DNA of 7,170 nt from Synechococcaceae bacterium WB8_1B_136 (GTDB lineage Bacteria > Cyanobacteriota > Cyanobacteriia > PCC-6307 > Cyanobiaceae): the NCBI GenBank assembly GCA_010029175.1, contig RGNC01000103.1, forward strand, positions 1 to 7,170. Reading direction: 5' to 3'. The position numbers were made by a program, and so were the translations under genes. Positions 5,209 to 7,170 of this stretch are shown here, piece by piece. The number at the start of each line of letters is the position of its first letter. Position 1 is the stretch's first letter. The notes under the pieces were generated by a model. That model saw only the letters and a list, made by a program, of their open reading frames with translations, was not told the DNA's origin and did not search any database.

Positions 5209-5838
5209 GTGTTGCCTGGCCGCTTGAAGGTTTCCCGTCTGCTGCCCACCGTCTCCGCTCCCCTGCTGCTCTGCGCAAGTGCCCTGGCGCTGCTCAGCGC
5301 ACCACAGCTGCAGGGAAGCCAAAGCACCGCCCGGGCCGCCGACCAACCTGCCTCCCCCCAGCGGCCCTACGCGATCACGCCGGCCCGCCGGGCCCTGCTG
5401 AACACGATCCGCTATGCCGAGGGCACCTGGAAGCAGGGCAGCCGTGAGGGCTACCACACCCTCTATGGCGGCGGCCACTTCACCAGCCTCGCCCGCCACC
5501 CCGAGATTGTGGTGCACAAGCGCTACACCAGTGCCGCCGCCGGGGCCTACCAGTTCCTGCCGGGCACCTGGCGGGAGGCCTCCCGGCGCCTGCAGCTGGA
5601 GAGCTTTGACCCCGCCAGCCAGGACCAGGCGGCCCTGTATCTGATCGACCGCCGCGGCGTGCTGGCCACGATCGACAGGGCCGGCCTCACCTCCGAGGCC
5701 ATGGCGGTGCTGGCCCGGGAGTGGGCCTCGTTCCCGACCCTGGAGGGGATGAGTGCCTACGGGCAGCCGGTGAAACGGGCCGAGGAGCTCGTGCGCTTCT
5801 ATCGCAACAGTCTGGAAAGCAGCACCAACCAGGCCTGA
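5209..5838 (+). CDS. Exported lambda-R-type lysozyme / lytic transglycosylase (GH104 family)
   Basis: The 209-aa product starts with a basic stretch and a hydrophobic core (LLPTVSAPLLLCASALALL), then a likely signal-peptidase site near ARA-ADQ, so it should be secreted to the periplasm. The mature part aligns by eye with phage lambda endolysin R: the helix with YAEGT carries the catalytic Glu (E71; codon 5419-5421), then GYHTLYGGGHFT, the SAAAGAYQFLPGTW segment, a FDPASQDQAALYLI helix, and REWASFP followed by YGQ. Family members cut the MurNAc-GlcNAc bond of peptidoglycan, lambda R acting as a transglycosylase. The start is uncertain: GTG 5209 or TTG 5224 both give a good signal peptide, while GTG 5044 would add 55 unlikely residues that read through the stem-loop. 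With no holin or other phage genes nearby, a housekeeping role in wall turnover is more likely than phage lysis. The single Cys in the hydrophobic core does not make a proper lipobox. Confidence 0.85.
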   Translation: MLPGRLKVSRLLPTVSAPLLLCASALALLSAPQLQGSQSTARAADQPASPQRPYAITPARRALLNTIRYAEGTWKQGSREGYHTLYGGGHFTSLARHPEIVVHKRYTSAAAGAYQFLPGTWREASRRLQLESFDPASQDQAALYLIDRRGVLATIDRAGLTSEAMAVLAREWASFPTLEGMSAYGQPVKRAEELVRFYRNSLESSTNQA

Positions 5839-5849
5839 GGCTCAGGGCC
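5832..5849. terminator. Possible weak bidirectional terminator hairpin between convergent genes
   Basis: The lysozyme stop (5836-5838) and the stop of the facing gene (5842-5844) are only 3 bp apart. GGCCTG (5832-5837) can pair with CAG-GCC (5843-5849, one bulge) around an AGGCT loop, giving a compact hairpin overlapping both stops. It has no T tract on either strand, so the terminator call is tentative. Confidence 0.25.
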
Positions 5850-6210
5850 CCTCGCCGGGTTGAACCAGGCCGGCGATGCGCAGCATGGAGGAGAGATTCC
5901 ACACGCGCATCATCAGGCGATGCCAGGGCGTCATGGCGTCCATGTCCACGGCCATGGGGGTGCTGCAGGCTCCGCGCAAGCTGCGGGTGGCCGCGATCTC
6001 CCGCAGGGCGGTCTCCAGCTTCAGGCGCAGCTCCTGTTGCTCCCGGAGCGGCAGCAGGCTCTCCGGGGTGCGATCGAGCAACACCAGACCACGCTGAAAC
6101 CAGGTGCTGAAGTCGTCGAACAGGGAATCCAGCAGCTGATCCAGCAGCTGGGCCGATTCCGAGGAGGGCGGCAGCGGCGGGGTGGGTGGTGGCAGCGGGG
6201 AGTCGCTCAC
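5842..6210 (-). CDS. Small cyanobacterial protein of unknown function (DUF2605-like)
   Basis: This 122-aa protein has a Pro-rich, disordered N-terminus (about 1-17), then a helical body containing LLDQLLDSLFDDFSTWFQRG, a charged helix (REQQELRLKLETALREI), and a C-terminal segment with MAVDMDAMTPWHRLMMRVW. The pattern of paired leucines before DFxxWFxRG, and a later MAV-M-AM-PWH block, matches my memory of the cyanobacterial family DUF2605, but I could not check this. No signal peptide, membrane helix or catalytic motif is visible. Translation starts at a GTG (6210-6208) with residues MSDSPLPP. It is convergent with the lysozyme gene and divergent from thrS with 61 bp between starts. Reality of the gene is well supported; function is unknown. 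Confidence 0.75.
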   Translation of the reverse strand: MSDSPLPPPTPPLPPSSESAQLLDQLLDSLFDDFSTWFQRGLVLLDRTPESLLPLREQQELRLKLETALREIAATRSLRGACSTPMAVDMDAMTPWHRLMMRVWNLSSMLRIAGLVQPGEGP

Positions 6211-6271
6211 CCGGCCAGCCTAGGAAGCCCGATTTGCCCTGCGTAGGATCGGGACTGCCCTCCCCTGTGCC
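6211..6271. promoter_or_regulatory. Divergent promoter region with a 6-bp inverted repeat
   Basis: This 61-bp spacer must drive both the DUF2605-like gene and thrS. CCCGAT (6228-6233) and ATCGGG (6248-6253) form an inverted repeat with a 14-bp centre, and TAGGA occurs twice in direct orientation (6221-6225, 6244-6248). TAGGAT at 6244-6249 resembles a -10 box for thrS, but no matching -35 is seen. There is no room for a T-box leader. Confidence 0.3.
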
Positions 6272-7170
6272 GTGACCGCCACCCGCCCTGCCGACCCGAT
6301 CCCGAGCAGTGCCGCGGTTACCACCACCACCGCCGAGCCGGCAGCGATCAGCCTGCCCAAAACCAGCGACAGCCCGCAGCTGCTGCGCATCCGCCACTCG
6401 ATGAGCCACGTGATGGCCATGGCGGTGCAGAAGCTGTTTCCCAAGGCCCAGGTGACCATCGGTCCCTGGACCGAAGCCGGCTTCTACTACGACTTCGACA
6501 GCCCCGATCCCTTCACCGAGGCCGATCTCAAGGCCATCAAGAAGGAGATGATCAAGATCATCAACAAGAAGCTGCCGCTCGAGCGGATCGAGGTGAGCCG
6601 CGCCGAGGCCGAACGACGGATCCAGGCCCAGAACGAGCCCTACAAGCTGGAGATCCTGGCGGGCATCAACGAGCCGATCACCCTCTACACCCTCGGCGAA
6701 GAATGGTGGGACCTCTGCGCCGGCCCCCACGTGGCCCACACCGGCGAGCTGAACGCCAAGGCCTTCGAGCTGGAAAGCGTGGCTGGCGCCTACTGGCGGG
6801 GTGATGAGACCAAAGCCCAGCTGCAGCGCATCTACGGCACCGCCTGGGAAACACCGGAGCAACTGGCCGAGTACAAACGCCGGATTGAAGAGGCCAAGCG
6901 CCGCGATCACCGCCGCTTGGGCACCGATCTGGATCTGTTCTCGATCGAGGACGAGGCCGGCGCCGGCCTGGTGTTCTGGCACCCCCGCGGCGCCCGCATG
7001 CGCCTGCTGATCGAAAACCTCTGGCGGGAGCTGCACTTCGCCGCCGGCTACGAGCTGCTCTACACCCCCCACGTGGCCGACATCAGCCTGTGGAAAACCT
7101 CAGGCCACCTCGACTTCTACCGGGAGAGCATGTTCGGGCCGATGCAGGTGGATGAGCGGGAATACCAGCT
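6272..7170 (+). CDS. thrS: Threonyl-tRNA synthetase, N-terminal part (runs off right edge)
   Basis: The frame is open from GTG 6272 to the window end (299 full codons, 3' end missing). After a low-complexity Thr/Ala-rich leader of about 25 residues, the protein goes directly into the editing domain: RIRHSMSHVMAMAV carries the HxxxH pair (H42, H46) and DLCAGPHV the CxxxH pair (C149, H153), the four residues that clear mischarged Ser-tRNA-Thr in E. coli ThrRS. The catalytic class II core begins with LDLFSIEDEAGAGLVFWHPRG and continues to DFYRESMFGPM, where the window ends. The N-terminal TGS domain of E. coli ThrRS is absent, which as I remember is normal for cyanobacterial ThrRS. No in-frame ATG occurs before codon 44, which is inside the editing motif, so GTG 6272 is the reasonable start. 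Zn-binding and motif 2/3 residues of the catalytic site are beyond the window. Confidence 0.96.
   Translation, partial: MTATRPADPIPSSAAVTTTTAEPAAISLPKTSDSPQLLRIRHSMSHVMAMAVQKLFPKAQVTIGPWTEAGFYYDFDSPDPFTEADLKAIKKEMIKIINKKLPLERIEVSRAEAERRIQAQNEPYKLEILAGINEPITLYTLGEEWWDLCAGPHVAHTGELNAKAFELESVAGAYWRGDETKAQLQRIYGTAWETPEQLAEYKRRIEEAKRRDHRRLGTDLDLFSIEDEAGAGLVFWHPRGARMRLLIENLWRELHFAAGYELLYTPHVADISLWKTSGHLDFYRESMFGPMQVDEREYQ

Noticed and set aside
5278..5320. Lipoprotein reading of the lysozyme based on the Cys in its hydrophobic segment
   Set aside because: The Cys follows three leucines and lies early in the hydrophobic core; there is no proper lipobox with a small residue at -1.
5687..7072. A 461-codon open frame on the minus strand opposite thrS and the lysozyme
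   Set aside because: It is antisense to the well-identified ThrRS and GH104 genes, its product has no recognisable family and is Gly/Ala/Pro-biased, as expected for a GC-rich shadow frame.
1..7170. tRNA, rRNA, CRISPR array, insertion sequence or defence system
   Set aside because: No cloverleaf, spaced repeat array, transposase motif or terminal inverted repeat was seen by eye; nearly all sequence is accounted for by ordinary cyanobacterial genes.

Overview
The window is GC-rich DNA from an alpha-cyanobacterium of the Cyanobium / marine Synechococcus group. The main evidence is the first 56 residues of a photosystem II D1 protein at the left edge, whose N-terminus is of the picocyanobacterial type. 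Supporting evidence is a ThrS without a TGS domain, a picocyanobacterium-like zinc-type CDF transporter, and two small proteins that look cyanobacteria-specific. The genus is inferred from remembered family patterns, not from a search.

Layout, left to right. (1) Minus strand: the 5' end of psbA (1-168) and its upstream region (169-387), which holds three tandem copies of a 10-bp motif and an AT-rich promoter candidate. Behind it, in the same orientation, lies a YcjF/DUF697 membrane protein (388-1713) whose GTPase-like domain seems to have lost its nucleotide-binding motifs. (2) Plus strand, starting across a 105-bp divergent intergenic region: a CDF-family metal exporter (1819-2733), an overlapping unknown 170-aa protein (2726-3238), an RG-rich protein with a small helical core (3257-3862), and trpS (3937-4965). 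Spacing (8-bp overlap, 18 bp, 74 bp) suggests the first three genes, and possibly trpS, are co-transcribed. (3) A 243-bp spacer with several inverted repeats precedes a secreted, lambda-R-type (GH104) peptidoglycan-cleaving enzyme (about 5209-5838). (4) A small DUF2605-like cyanobacterial protein (5842-6210, minus) meets the lysozyme tail to tail with 3 bp between stops, and is divergent from thrS (6272 to the window edge, plus).

This is mostly a core-genome neighbourhood: photosynthesis, translation (two aminoacyl-tRNA synthetases), metal homeostasis and cell-wall turnover. I see no mobile element, CRISPR array, tRNA or rRNA, and no clear new multi-gene system. The points most worth following are the degenerate GTPase domain, the RG-rich protein, a hairpin that overlaps both a stop codon and the next gene's ribosome-binding region, the tandem motif upstream of psbA, and the exported phage-type lysozyme with its structured upstream region.
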